This document shows, one piece after another, positions 8,673-16,682 of a stretch of DNA of 64,000 nucleotides. The stretch spans positions 447,001-511,000 of the forward strand of contig NZ_JAPPRJ010000002.1 of assembly GCF_026672545.1 (NCBI RefSeq), written 5' to 3'. The position numbers and the translations under genes are program-made. The stretch comes from Rhizobium sp. SL86. GTDB lineage: Bacteria; Pseudomonadota; Alphaproteobacteria; Rhizobiales; Rhizobiaceae. Within the stretch, counting starts at the first letter, position 1, and each line of letters begins with the position of its first letter. Below the pieces are notes generated by a model. That model searched no databases and was not told the DNA's origin. It saw only the letters and a list, made by a program, of their open reading frames with translations.

Positions 8673-9443
8673 ATGACGAAAAAAGTTCTTCTCGTTGGCG
8701 AAAGCTGGGTCAGCTCCGCCACCCATTACAAAGGTTTCGACCAGTTCGGCAGCGTCACCTTCCATCTCGGGGCAGAGCCGCTGGTGAAGGCGCTCGAAGG
8801 CAGCGAATACGACCTGACCTATATGACTGCCCATGATGCGGTGGAAAAATTCCCCTTCGACATGGCGGGCCTCGACCTCTACGACGTGATCATCCTGTCC
8901 GATATCGGCGCCAATTCGCTGCTGCTGCCGCCGGCCGTCTGGCTGCATTCGAAGACCGTGCCGAACCGGCTGAAGCTGATCAAGGCCTGGGTGGAAAAGG
9001 GCGGCGGCCTGCTGATGGTTGGCGGTTATTTCTCCTTCCAGGGCATCGACGGCAAGGCCCGCTGGCGCCGCACGCCGGTGGAAGACACGTTGCCGGTGAC
9101 CTGCCTGCCCTGGGATGACCGCGTCGAAATTCCGGAAGGTTCGAGCGCCGACATCCTGAAACCCGAGCACCCGACGGTGGCAGGGCTTTCCGGCGACTGG
9201 CCGCTGCTGCTCGGTGTCAACGAGGTGGAGGTGCGCGAGCGCGCCGATGTCGAGGTGGTCGCCCGCCTGCCGGAAGATCAGGGCGGCCATCCGCTTTTGG
9301 TGACCGGTTCGTTCGGCAAGGGCCGCACGGCGGCCTGGACGTCCGATATCGGCCCGCACTGGCTCTCGCCCGCTTTCTGCGAGTGGGACGGGTATGGCAG
9401 GCTGTGGAAGAACATTCTCGGCTGGCTGACGGAAAAGCGCTGA
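8673..9443 (+). CDS. GATase1-like protein (PF07090-type, DUF1355)
   Basis: A 256-residue cytoplasmic protein resembling the putative glutamine amidotransferase-like family: KVLLVGESWVSSATHYKGFD at the N-terminus, YDVIILSDIGANSLLLP in the middle, and WVEKGGGLLMVGGYFSFQG, the flavodoxin-like layout of class I GATases. A nucleophilic-elbow cysteine is not evident at the expected position, so amidotransferase activity is doubtful. Members are often next to sugar ABC importers and are related in fold to ThuA. The gene lies 20 bp after the phosphotriesterase-like gene and ends 7 bp before the convergent kinase gene. Confidence 0.8.
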   Translation: MTKKVLLVGESWVSSATHYKGFDQFGSVTFHLGAEPLVKALEGSEYDLTYMTAHDAVEKFPFDMAGLDLYDVIILSDIGANSLLLPPAVWLHSKTVPNRLKLIKAWVEKGGGLLMVGGYFSFQGIDGKARWRRTPVEDTLPVTCLPWDDRVEIPEGSSADILKPEHPTVAGLSGDWPLLLGVNEVEVRERADVEVVARLPEDQGGHPLLVTGSFGKGRTAAWTSDIGPHWLSPAFCEWDGYGRLWKNILGWLTEKR

Positions 9444-9450
9444 GGTGATC

Positions 9451-10347
9451 TCAGGCGGAGAGGATCTCTTTCATCTCGTCAACCGTCGGAAAGGCCAAGC
9501 GCGTTCCCCGGCGGCTGACGGTGATGGCGGAGGCACGAGCTGCGTCTTGCAAGGCGCGGTGATCAAGGGCAGACCCACGTAGCATGGCGGAGGCAAGCGC
9601 GGTTCCCATGAAACAGTCTCCGGCTCCCGTGGTATCCACAGCCGGGGCGGTCACGGCGGACACGTTGCAGGCCGTGTCCGCCGTGACCAGCATCGAGCCT
9701 TCTTTGCCAAGGGTCAGGACCACGGTGCGAACGCCCTGTTGTATAAGACATTGACCGGCAGCATGGCCTGTCTCGCGTGTGAGGGCCACGGCCTCGCTCT
9801 GGTTCAGGAAGGCCATATCGACCAGGGGCCAGAGATTGGCAAACCACGGCTGCAAGGGGGAGGGATTGAAGGCAGTGAGCATCGATTTGTGCCGGGCCAG
9901 TTCCAGTGCCGTTCGTGTGGCCGCTTCGGCGAGGTTGCCCTGCAGGACGAGAAGATCCCCGGCCTCTGCCAGTCTGAGGCTGTGGGCAACACGGCCCGGT
10001 GTGAAGGCCGACGCGGCGCTCCGGGTGGTAATCACGGAGTTTTCGCCATCCGGCGTGGTGAGGATGATGGAGAGGTCGCTTGCCACCCCATTCGCTTCGA
10101 TGAGATCGGCTGTCAGGGGCTCCTCCGCCAGCGCCTCTCGAATGGTTGTCGCGCGGTCATCCGATCCAATTGTGGCGGCAAGTGTCGTCGGCAGGCCGCA
10201 GCGCGCCATCACGATCGCCTGGTTGCAGCCCTTGCCCCCCAGATCCCGCGAGGCCTGGGCGCCGAAGATCGAAACGCCTGGCTCCGGCAGGGCGGAAATG
10301 GAATAGGTTTCATCGAGTGCGACATTGCCGATCACGAAGGCACGCAT
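9451..10347 (-). CDS. PfkB-family (ribokinase-like) sugar kinase
   Basis: A 298-residue kinase with both PfkB signatures: the glycine-rich DLGGKGCNQAIVMARCG near residues 36-51 and the C-terminal DTTGAGDCFMGTALA with the catalytic base D244. The N-terminus MRAFVIGNVALDETYSI fits a substrate-lid start; an in-frame upstream ATG (10371) would overlap the neighbouring leader and is less likely. The gene is inserted on the minus strand in an otherwise plus-strand cluster, convergent with the GATase-like gene (7 bp apart) and divergent from the BtpA gene (26 bp). It probably phosphorylates a sugar or nucleoside released in this pathway (inference). Confidence 0.9.
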   Translation of the reverse strand: MRAFVIGNVALDETYSISALPEPGVSIFGAQASRDLGGKGCNQAIVMARCGLPTTLAATIGSDDRATTIREALAEEPLTADLIEANGVASDLSIILTTPDGENSVITTRSAASAFTPGRVAHSLRLAEAGDLLVLQGNLAEAATRTALELARHKSMLTAFNPSPLQPWFANLWPLVDMAFLNQSEAVALTRETGHAAGQCLIQQGVRTVVLTLGKEGSMLVTADTACNVSAVTAPAVDTTGAGDCFMGTALASAMLRGSALDHRALQDAARASAITVSRRGTRLAFPTVDEMKEILSA

Positions 10348-10373
10348 GTAGAACTTTCGAAAGGATAACAATC

Positions 10374-11216
10374 GTGCAGACCATATCCGACAACGCCGCG
10401 AATGCCATTCAGGAAATCTTCGGTCGGCCGAAGGCGCTGATCGGCATGGTTCATTGCCCGGCTTTTCCAGGCGCCCCGCGCTATCGCGGCGCGTCCATGG
10501 ACACGATCTACGATGCCTGCATGCGGGACGCGGAAGCGCTGGTTGAGGGCGGCATGCATGGGATCCTCATCGAGAACCACGGCGATATCCCCTTCTCGAA
10601 GCCGGAGGATATCGGACCGGAAACCACGGGCTTCATGAGCGTGGTGACCGATCGCATCGCCCGCGCCATCGACGTGCCGCTCGGCATCAACGTGCTGGCG
10701 AATGCGCCGATCCCGGCCTTTGCCATTGCCATGGCGGGCGGTGCAAAATTCATCCGTGTCAACCAGTGGGCCAATGCCTATGTGGCCAATGAAGGTTTCA
10801 TGGAAGGCCGCGCGGCAGAGGCTATGCGCTATCGCTCAGCCTTGCGTGCAGAACACATCAAGGTTTTCGCAGACAGTCATGTGAAGCACGGCGCGCATGC
10901 CATCACCGCCGACCGCACCATCGAGGAACTGACGCGAGATCTCGCCTTTTTCGATGCGGATGGTGTGATCGCCACCGGCCAACGGACGGGTAGCAGCGCG
11001 ACGATCGAAGAGATCGAAGAAATTGGCAAGGCGACGCATCTGCCGTTGCTGGTCGGTTCCGGCGTCAGCGAAGGCAATATCGTCGAGATCCTCAAGCGGA
11101 CTCAAGGGGTCATCGTCGCATCTTCGCTGAAGCAGGGTGGCGTCTGGTGGAATCCGGTCGAACTCAGCCGGGTCCGTTCCTTCGTGGCCGCTGCCCAAGC
11201 CGGCCTGGAAGGATAA
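10374..11216 (+). CDS. BtpA/SgcQ family TIM-barrel protein
   Basis: A 280-residue protein of the BtpA family: ALIGMVHCPAFPGAPRYRG at the N-terminus, then GGMHGILIENHGDIPF, VPLGINVLANAPIPAFAIA, and LPLLVGSGVSEGNI, the phosphate-binding end of the barrel. The family includes a photosystem I biogenesis factor and SgcQ of the E. coli sgc sugar cluster; biochemical roles are mostly unknown. The GTG start at 10374 is chosen because AAGGATA lies 7 nt upstream and the conserved N-terminus follows directly; a longer open frame exists but is antisense to the kinase gene. It sits 6 bp before the M20 hydrolase. Confidence 0.88.
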   Translation: MQTISDNAANAIQEIFGRPKALIGMVHCPAFPGAPRYRGASMDTIYDACMRDAEALVEGGMHGILIENHGDIPFSKPEDIGPETTGFMSVVTDRIARAIDVPLGINVLANAPIPAFAIAMAGGAKFIRVNQWANAYVANEGFMEGRAAEAMRYRSALRAEHIKVFADSHVKHGAHAITADRTIEELTRDLAFFDADGVIATGQRTGSSATIEEIEEIGKATHLPLLVGSGVSEGNIVEILKRTQGVIVASSLKQGGVWWNPVELSRVRSFVAAAQAGLEG

Positions 11217-11222
11217 GCCACG

Positions 11223-12467
11223 ATGGGTGACAATATCGCGATCAATGGAGAGCGGCTTCTCGCAAACCTGCAACGTTTCGCGGAGATTGGGGCAACGCCC
11301 AAGGGCGGCGTCAATCGACAGGCGCTGACCGATCTTGATCGCCAAGCACGCAGACGTCTGGCAGAGCTTGCGGCCAAACGGGGCTTTTCGGTATTTCAGG
11401 ATGAGATTGCCAATCTTTTCATCCGCCGGGAGGGCCGTAACCCGGCTCTGCCGCCGATGCTGATCGGCAGCCACCTTGATAGCCAGCCTTTGGGTGGCAA
11501 GTTCGATGGCGCACTGGGCACGCTCGCGGCCTTCGAGGTCCTGGAAACGTTGGAAGATCACGGCATCGAGACCGAGCGACCGGTTGAAGTGGTCGCCTTC
11601 ACCAATGAGGAGGGTTGCCGGTTCGCACCGGGTTGCATGGGGTCCATGGCCTTCGCTGCGGGAGAATTGCCCGCAAGTTGGCAGGATCTTCGGGCTGTTG
11701 ATGGGGCTTCTCTGGCGGACGAGCTTGCCGCGACGCTCGCAAGTTTGCCCGAAGCGACCATGCGTCCGCTCGGTTTCCCAGTGTTCGCTTATCTGGAGGT
11801 GCATATCGAACAGGGGAGGCTTCTGGAAAGTGAGGCCCTGTCCATCGGCATCGTGACGGGCATTCAGGGCACGCGGTGGCTCGATGTCGAACTGACGGGC
11901 CAGACTGCGCATGCGGGAACCACACTGCTGAAGTTTCGGCGCGATCCAATGCGGGTGGCGGTGCAGGCGCTGGCGGGCCTCTACGACCACATCATGCCGA
12001 GCGACGAACGGGCGCGGTTCACCGTCGGGCGAATGTCGTTAAAGCCCGGCGCGGTCAACGCCATTCCCGAAAGCGTGCGATTGACGATCGACATCCGTCA
12101 TCCGGAAACGCCGGCACTGGACGCCATGGAGCAGATCATCCGCGACAGCTTCGCCCGGCAGGCCGGGGAGCAGGACTGTCAGGCGATCGTGACCCGCATC
12201 TTCGACATGCCGCCCGCGGAATTTCCTTCAACCATGGCCGACACATTGAGTGCCTGTGCAGATCGTTTGCAACTGGGTTCGCGGCGAATGTTATCCGGAG
12301 CATTCCATGATGCGCTATTCATGAACCGGATCGCACCCGCGGCTATGATCTTCGTCCCGTGTCGCGATGGTCTCAGCCATAACGAGTTGGAACATGTGGA
12401 GCCGGACCACTCGATTGCCGGTTGCCGGCTTCTGGCAGCCGCGGTGCTTGATCTCTGCGCGTCATGA
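11223..12467 (+). CDS. M20-family N-carbamoyl-L-amino acid hydrolase/allantoate amidohydrolase-like enzyme
   Basis: A 414-residue zinc hydrolase of the hydantoinase/carbamoylase amidase family. Metal residues appear at H84 and D95 (GSHLDSQPLGGKFDGA), E129/E130 (TNEEGCRF) and H194 (EVHIEQG); the dimerisation domain carries GQTAHAGTT, and the C-terminus has the conserved HNELEH. Family members cleave N-carbamoyl amino acids, allantoate, ureidoglycolate or beta-ureidopropionate. As the last gene of the importer 1 cluster it suggests that the imported compound contains a carbamoyl or ureido group (inference). Confidence 0.9.
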   Translation: MGDNIAINGERLLANLQRFAEIGATPKGGVNRQALTDLDRQARRRLAELAAKRGFSVFQDEIANLFIRREGRNPALPPMLIGSHLDSQPLGGKFDGALGTLAAFEVLETLEDHGIETERPVEVVAFTNEEGCRFAPGCMGSMAFAAGELPASWQDLRAVDGASLADELAATLASLPEATMRPLGFPVFAYLEVHIEQGRLLESEALSIGIVTGIQGTRWLDVELTGQTAHAGTTLLKFRRDPMRVAVQALAGLYDHIMPSDERARFTVGRMSLKPGAVNAIPESVRLTIDIRHPETPALDAMEQIIRDSFARQAGEQDCQAIVTRIFDMPPAEFPSTMADTLSACADRLQLGSRRMLSGAFHDALFMNRIAPAAMIFVPCRDGLSHNELEHVEPDHSIAGCRLLAAAVLDLCAS

Positions 12468-12707
12468 CGGCAGATGAGCCGTTGATGCAGCTGCGCCGTG
12501 TTCTGTCGAAATCAAGGCATGGTTTCTTGCGGTCAGACCGGCTGTGGATGATGATCCTGGCGGTGTCAGGCCGTCCGACGATCAAAACCAATTCTGCGGG
12601 CTTCTTTGGACGTGGAACGGTTCATGGCACGCGAAGCGTGTGTCAGCGAGACGGTTGGACGACCGCGTTGCGATGCTCTTCTACCTAGCCACGGCTTTCG
12701 TCCTCGC

Positions 12708-13757
12708 TCAGGCGGATTGGCGCTCCACCAGGCGGCATTCGACCTTCAACTGGTCGTGCGAACTGGACAGCCCTCCGGCTATGTCGGCAATCAGCTCGAC
12801 GGCCATCGCGCCCATTTCGAACATCGGCAGGTGGAAAGTCGTCAGTGGAGGCATGGTGAACTGGGCGATGTCGCGATTGTCGAAACCGACGACGGAGATG
12901 TCGCCGGGGATGGATTTGCCGAGTTCCTTCAAGGCCTCGATGCATCCAAGCGCCATCAGGTCATTGGCGCAGAAAATGCCGTCGGGCGGGTTCTTCAACT
13001 TCATCAAGGCATGCGTTTTTTCGTAACCGGATGAAGGCTCCCAGTTGCCGTAGTGCACAAGGTCGGGGTCGTAACCGAGGTCATTGCTGGCGAGCGCCTG
13101 CTTATAGCCGCGCAGGCGGTCCCGCGGGTTGTCAAGACCCTCCTGACCATTGATCAGGGCGATCCGCTTGCGGCCGGCCGCAATCAAGCGTTCCGTCGCA
13201 GCGCGTCCGCCGGCCACGTCGCCCGGGAGGATCGAGGGCAGACGGCGGTCCTGGTCATAACAGTTGACCAGGACGGAGGGCGCCCTCATCAGAGGCTCGG
13301 GCGGTTCGATCTTGCGGGTCAGGATTGTGCCGAAGATGTACCCGACCAGCGTCTGGCCGTCACAGATCGAGAAAATGCCGCCATCCGGGTCCTCGCCCTT
13401 GCGGAAGACGCCGAGCGTTACGATGATGCCCAGTTCAAGAGCCTTTTCCCGGGCACCTTCGAAGGCCATGGACATCCAGGGATCGGTGGTCAGTTCATCC
13501 ACTGCGAAGACGATGATCTTGTTGGCAGGCGCGACGCCAGCAGCGGCACTCGCGGTAGACTTGTTGGCCAGCCGATAACCCAGTTGTTCTGCCGCATCGA
13601 AAACCCGCTTGCGGGTTGCTTCGCTGAAGCGGGCGCCGGAACTGCCGTTGAGGATGAGGGAAACGGTCGCCTGGGATACGCGCGCCAGCGCGGCCACGTC
13701 CATCATTGTCGGTTTCAAGGCATTCTCCATGACGAACACCGTGGTTTCCGCAGCCAT
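12708..13757 (-). CDS. LacI-family transcriptional regulator
   Basis: A 349-residue repressor with a LacI helix-turn-helix (MMDVAALARVSQATVSLILN) and an effector domain. Two starts are possible: ATG at 13757, 8 bp after the permease stop, and ATG at 13730 (MENALKPTM), which gives the more typical N-terminus of 340 residues. It is the last gene of a minus-strand operon with a CUT2 ATPase and permease, so it probably acts at the divergent promoter region 15599-15634 (inference). Confidence 0.9.
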   Translation of the reverse strand: MAAETTVFVMENALKPTMMDVAALARVSQATVSLILNGSSGARFSEATRKRVFDAAEQLGYRLANKSTASAAAGVAPANKIIVFAVDELTTDPWMSMAFEGAREKALELGIIVTLGVFRKGEDPDGGIFSICDGQTLVGYIFGTILTRKIEPPEPLMRAPSVLVNCYDQDRRLPSILPGDVAGGRAATERLIAAGRKRIALINGQEGLDNPRDRLRGYKQALASNDLGYDPDLVHYGNWEPSSGYEKTHALMKLKNPPDGIFCANDLMALGCIEALKELGKSIPGDISVVGFDNRDIAQFTMPPLTTFHLPMFEMGAMAVELIADIAGGLSSSHDQLKVECRLVERQSA

Positions 13758-13765
13758 GTCCCGGA

Positions 13766-14755
13766 TCAGGATCGAAAATGCCGGATCCGGTCGAAGGCGA
13801 CGGCGACCACAATGAACGTACCTATGAACATTCCTTGCCAGAATGTCGAGATGCCGAGCAGGATCAGGGAGTTGCGAATAACCTCAATCAGCAGCGCTCC
13901 CACGACGGCTCCCAGCGCATTGCCTTCGCCGCCGGCGAGGTTGGCCCCGCCGATGACGGCCGCGGCGATCACCGTCAGCTCCATCGACTGGCCGAGATTG
14001 GTTGTCACGCTGCCGAGCCAGCCGGCCATCAGGATGCCTGCGAGCCCGGCGGTCAGTGCCGAAAACACGTAGATGCTGACTTTCATCTGTCGGACGGGGA
14101 TGCCGGTCAGAAGGGCGGCGTTCTCGTTGCTGCCGATGGCAAAAAGATGCTGCCCCCAACGGGTCCACTTGAAGATCAGGGAGGTTATCAGCGTCAGGAG
14201 GGCGAGCACGTAGAGAGGGTGCGGCACACCGAGTGTCGATCCGCCGCCGACCCAGATCAGAAGGTCATGGTCCGGGCCGAAGTTCCAGATCATCTTGTTG
14301 TCGGAAAGGACCATGGCAAGCGACCGTGCCGCGGAGAGGGTTCCAAGTGTAACGACAAAGGGTGGCATGCCGGCATAGGCGACGAGTACGCCGTTGAGCA
14401 CCCCGACCAACAAGGCCGCAATCAGTGCAAGCGGTGCCGCCACGAGAAACGGCGTGCCCGCCTCCATGGTCACGCTGATCACCATGGCACTCAAGACGAC
14501 GGTCGATCCGACCGAAAGATCGATCCCACCTGAGGCAATCACAGCCGTCATGCCGATCGCAATGATGCCAACAAAGGCGAAGTTGCGGGCGACATTAAAA
14601 AGATTGCGCTCCGTCGCGAAGCTATCGGTCATGAGGCTCAGTGCCAGGCAGGCAAGCGCGGCAGCCAAAAAGACCCAGAACAGTTGTTGGCTCGATAGTC
14701 GCGAAAACCAATTGCGGTGCTCGCTTCGGGCAATCACGTCTTCCAAAGTGGTCAT
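13766..14755 (-). CDS. RbsC-type permease of CUT2 ABC importer 2
   Basis: A 329-residue inner-membrane permease with the CUT2 signature MTAVIASGGIDLSVGSTVVL and the C-terminal VIGGANLAGGEGNALGAVVGA. It lies 12 bp after the ATPase gene and 8 bp before the LacI gene on the minus strand. No binding protein is in this operon; the nearest candidates are the two binding-protein genes transcribed the other way at 16683 and 17793. Confidence 0.92.
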   Translation of the reverse strand: MTTLEDVIARSEHRNWFSRLSSQQLFWVFLAAALACLALSLMTDSFATERNLFNVARNFAFVGIIAIGMTAVIASGGIDLSVGSTVVLSAMVISVTMEAGTPFLVAAPLALIAALLVGVLNGVLVAYAGMPPFVVTLGTLSAARSLAMVLSDNKMIWNFGPDHDLLIWVGGGSTLGVPHPLYVLALLTLITSLIFKWTRWGQHLFAIGSNENAALLTGIPVRQMKVSIYVFSALTAGLAGILMAGWLGSVTTNLGQSMELTVIAAAVIGGANLAGGEGNALGAVVGALLIEVIRNSLILLGISTFWQGMFIGTFIVVAVAFDRIRHFRS

Positions 14756-14767
14756 GGTGTTTTTCTC

Positions 14768-15508
14768 TCAGGCTGCTTCGATGGCGCCGGTGATCAATCC
14801 CGTCACCTCCTCGGGTGATGAACGGTCGGCGCGTTTGCTGGCAACGAGTTCGCCGCGTCTCAACACGGCGATCCGGTCGGAGACACCAAAGACATCCGGC
14901 ATCCGGTGGCTGATCAGGATGACGCTGATACCCTGATCGCGCAGGCGGCGGATGACATCGAGGACTTCTGCGACCTGCCGCACGGAAATGGCCGCGGTCG
15001 GCTCGTCCATCATGACGATCTTGGGCTCGGACAACAGCGTGCGTGCAATGGCAACTGCCTGCCTTTGTCCGCCGGACATGCGCCGCACCAGGTCTCGGGG
15101 TCTCGTTTCCGATTTCAGTTGCCGGAAAAGTCCGGCGGCGATCCGGTTCATCTGGGCGTAATCGATGTAGCGCAGCGGACCGAGCCTACGCACCGTCTCG
15201 CGCCCCAGGAAAACATTGGAGGCAGCAGACATATTATCGCAGAGCGCGAGGTCCTGGTAGACGACCTCGATCCCGTGCCGCTGTGCATCCCTTGGGTTGT
15301 GGAAAGCGACCGGTTGATCATCGATACGCATCTCTCCTGCAGATGGCGGGAAGTTACCGGCAATGATCTTTACCAGCGTGCTCTTGCCGGCTCCGTTGTC
15401 TCCCATCAGTCCCAGAACCTCCCCGGGCTCGACCGTGAGGCTGACCCGGGAGAGTGCCTGTATGGCGCCGTAACTCTTTGAAATAGAATGCAATGAAAGC
15501 CGTGACAT
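14768..15508 (-). CDS. Single-domain ATPase of CUT2 ABC importer 2
   Basis: A 246-residue ABC ATPase with Walker A GDNGAGKS (36-43), signature MSGGQRQAVAIAR, Walker B IVMMDEPTAAI and H-loop ISHRM. It again has one domain only, as in FrcA. The ATG at 15508 is preferred over an upstream in-frame start at 15535 because a strong Shine-Dalgarno (GGGAGGCGGAG) precedes it. First gene of the minus-strand operon ATPase-permease-LacI. Confidence 0.92.
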   Translation of the reverse strand: MSRLSLHSISKSYGAIQALSRVSLTVEPGEVLGLMGDNGAGKSTLVKIIAGNFPPSAGEMRIDDQPVAFHNPRDAQRHGIEVVYQDLALCDNMSAASNVFLGRETVRRLGPLRYIDYAQMNRIAAGLFRQLKSETRPRDLVRRMSGGQRQAVAIARTLLSEPKIVMMDEPTAAISVRQVAEVLDVIRRLRDQGISVILISHRMPDVFGVSDRIAVLRRGELVASKRADRSSPEEVTGLITGAIEAA

Positions 15509-15598
15509 GCTCCGCCTCCCCTCGGCTGATCCCACGCTGGCATTCCCTCTGCACCATAACGCGCGAGCGGGACTTGCGCAAACCGATATTAATGATGC

Positions 15599-15634
15599 TT
15601 GACTTAATATTATTACTAAATATTAATTACTCAA
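15599..15634. promoter_or_regulatory. Face-to-face divergent promoters over a 23-bp palindrome
   Basis: Plus strand: TTGACT (15599-15604), 16-bp spacer, TATTAA (15621-15626). Minus strand: TTGAGT (complement of 15629-15634), 16-bp spacer, TAATAT (complement of 15607-15612). Between them is a perfect palindrome with 8-bp arms TTAATATT (15604-15611) and AATATTAA (15619-15626) and a 7-bp centre. A further ATATTAAT occurs at 15586-15593. The two promoters overlap almost completely, so one regulator bound at the palindrome, or RNA polymerase itself, would affect both operons. Confidence 0.7.
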
Positions 15635-15660
15635 CTGGAAAACGAAAGGGGAGGCGTTGG

Positions 15661-16641
15661 ATGCGGCTGCTCATCACGGGCGCCACCGGAAAGGTGGGGC
15701 AGGCCTTCCTTCCGTCGTTCTTGTCGCATCCGCGGTTTGCCGATTGGGAGGTCGTGGCGCTCTGCAACAACCGCACCTTGCCACCCCATCCACGCGTGTC
15801 GATCGTGACGGGGTCCATCGCTAATCCGCAGACGGTGGCCGAGGCGCTTGAGGGGGTTAGCCATGTGCTGCACCTCGCTGCGGTCAAGGAGACGCCGGCC
15901 CAAGCCATCGATGTCGCCTTGAAGGGGCTTTATCTGCTGCTCGACGGTTTCTGCCGTCAGTCAACGCGGCGTCAGTTCATGCTGTTGAGCGGCGATTGTG
16001 TGGTCGGCCACATTTTCCAGGGTTATGCCGGGCCGATCACCGAACGATCTCCAAGGCGGGCCTATCGCGGGGCATATGCGCTGACGAAGGTGCTCGAAGA
16101 GACCATGCTCGAGCAATTCGGCATACAGGAAGGACTGACGTGGACGACGCTTCGCGCGCCGTGGATCATGGAGAAGGATGATTTCCGATATGCTCTCGAA
16201 CTGGGTGACGACCAGTTCGGCGGTCCGGCCTGGGCAAGCCTGATGGCCGCCGATGAACTGGCGTCATTGAAGGAAGAGCGTGCAGTTCCGGCGATGCTTG
16301 ACCGCGAGGGGGCCTATCTGAAGCGCAATTTCATCCATGTCGATGATCTTGTGAAGGCGATGATTGCGGCGCTCGACAACCCGGCCGCATTCGGGGAGTT
16401 GTTCAACGTCGCGATGGATCGACCCGTCGATTACGGCGACGTGGCCAGCCTCCTGGAGGCTGCGGGAAACCGGCAGCGCCGCGACATTCAGACACCGTTT
16501 TACAGCAACTGGCTCGATAATTCGAAAGCCCGGATGGTCCTCGGCTGGCAGCCCGAGATCGATCTGAAGGTCCTGATCGAGCGCGCCTGGACGTATACGC
16601 GCGAGGCCGATGACCCGCGCATCGTTTGGTATCCCGGTTGA
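15661..16641 (+). CDS. NAD(P)-dependent epimerase/dehydratase (extended SDR)
   Basis: A 326-residue extended short-chain dehydrogenase with the nucleotide-binding motif GATGKVG (7-13) and a YxxxK active-site pair in RGAYALTKVLEE. Such proteins act on nucleotide sugars or free sugar acids; uronate dehydrogenases belong to the same superfamily. The start at 15661 follows AAAGGGGAGG at good spacing. It opens the plus-strand operon driven from the divergent promoter region and precedes two sugar-binding proteins, suggesting oxidation or epimerisation of the imported sugar (inference). Confidence 0.88.
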   Translation: MRLLITGATGKVGQAFLPSFLSHPRFADWEVVALCNNRTLPPHPRVSIVTGSIANPQTVAEALEGVSHVLHLAAVKETPAQAIDVALKGLYLLLDGFCRQSTRRQFMLLSGDCVVGHIFQGYAGPITERSPRRAYRGAYALTKVLEETMLEQFGIQEGLTWTTLRAPWIMEKDDFRYALELGDDQFGGPAWASLMAADELASLKEERAVPAMLDREGAYLKRNFIHVDDLVKAMIAALDNPAAFGELFNVAMDRPVDYGDVASLLEAAGNRQRRDIQTPFYSNWLDNSKARMVLGWQPEIDLKVLIERAWTYTREADDPRIVWYPG

Positions 16642-16682
16642 GCAGGAGGGCTTTGCCGGCGATTTGGAGGAGGAGAAAGGCA

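Noticed and set aside
12464..12688. A 74-codon frame after the M20 hydrolase, and others in 12468-12707
   Set aside because: No ribosome site, no family resemblance and unusual composition; the 240 bp are treated as the gap between convergent genes. A short CACGC/GCGTG repeat there is too weak to call a terminator.
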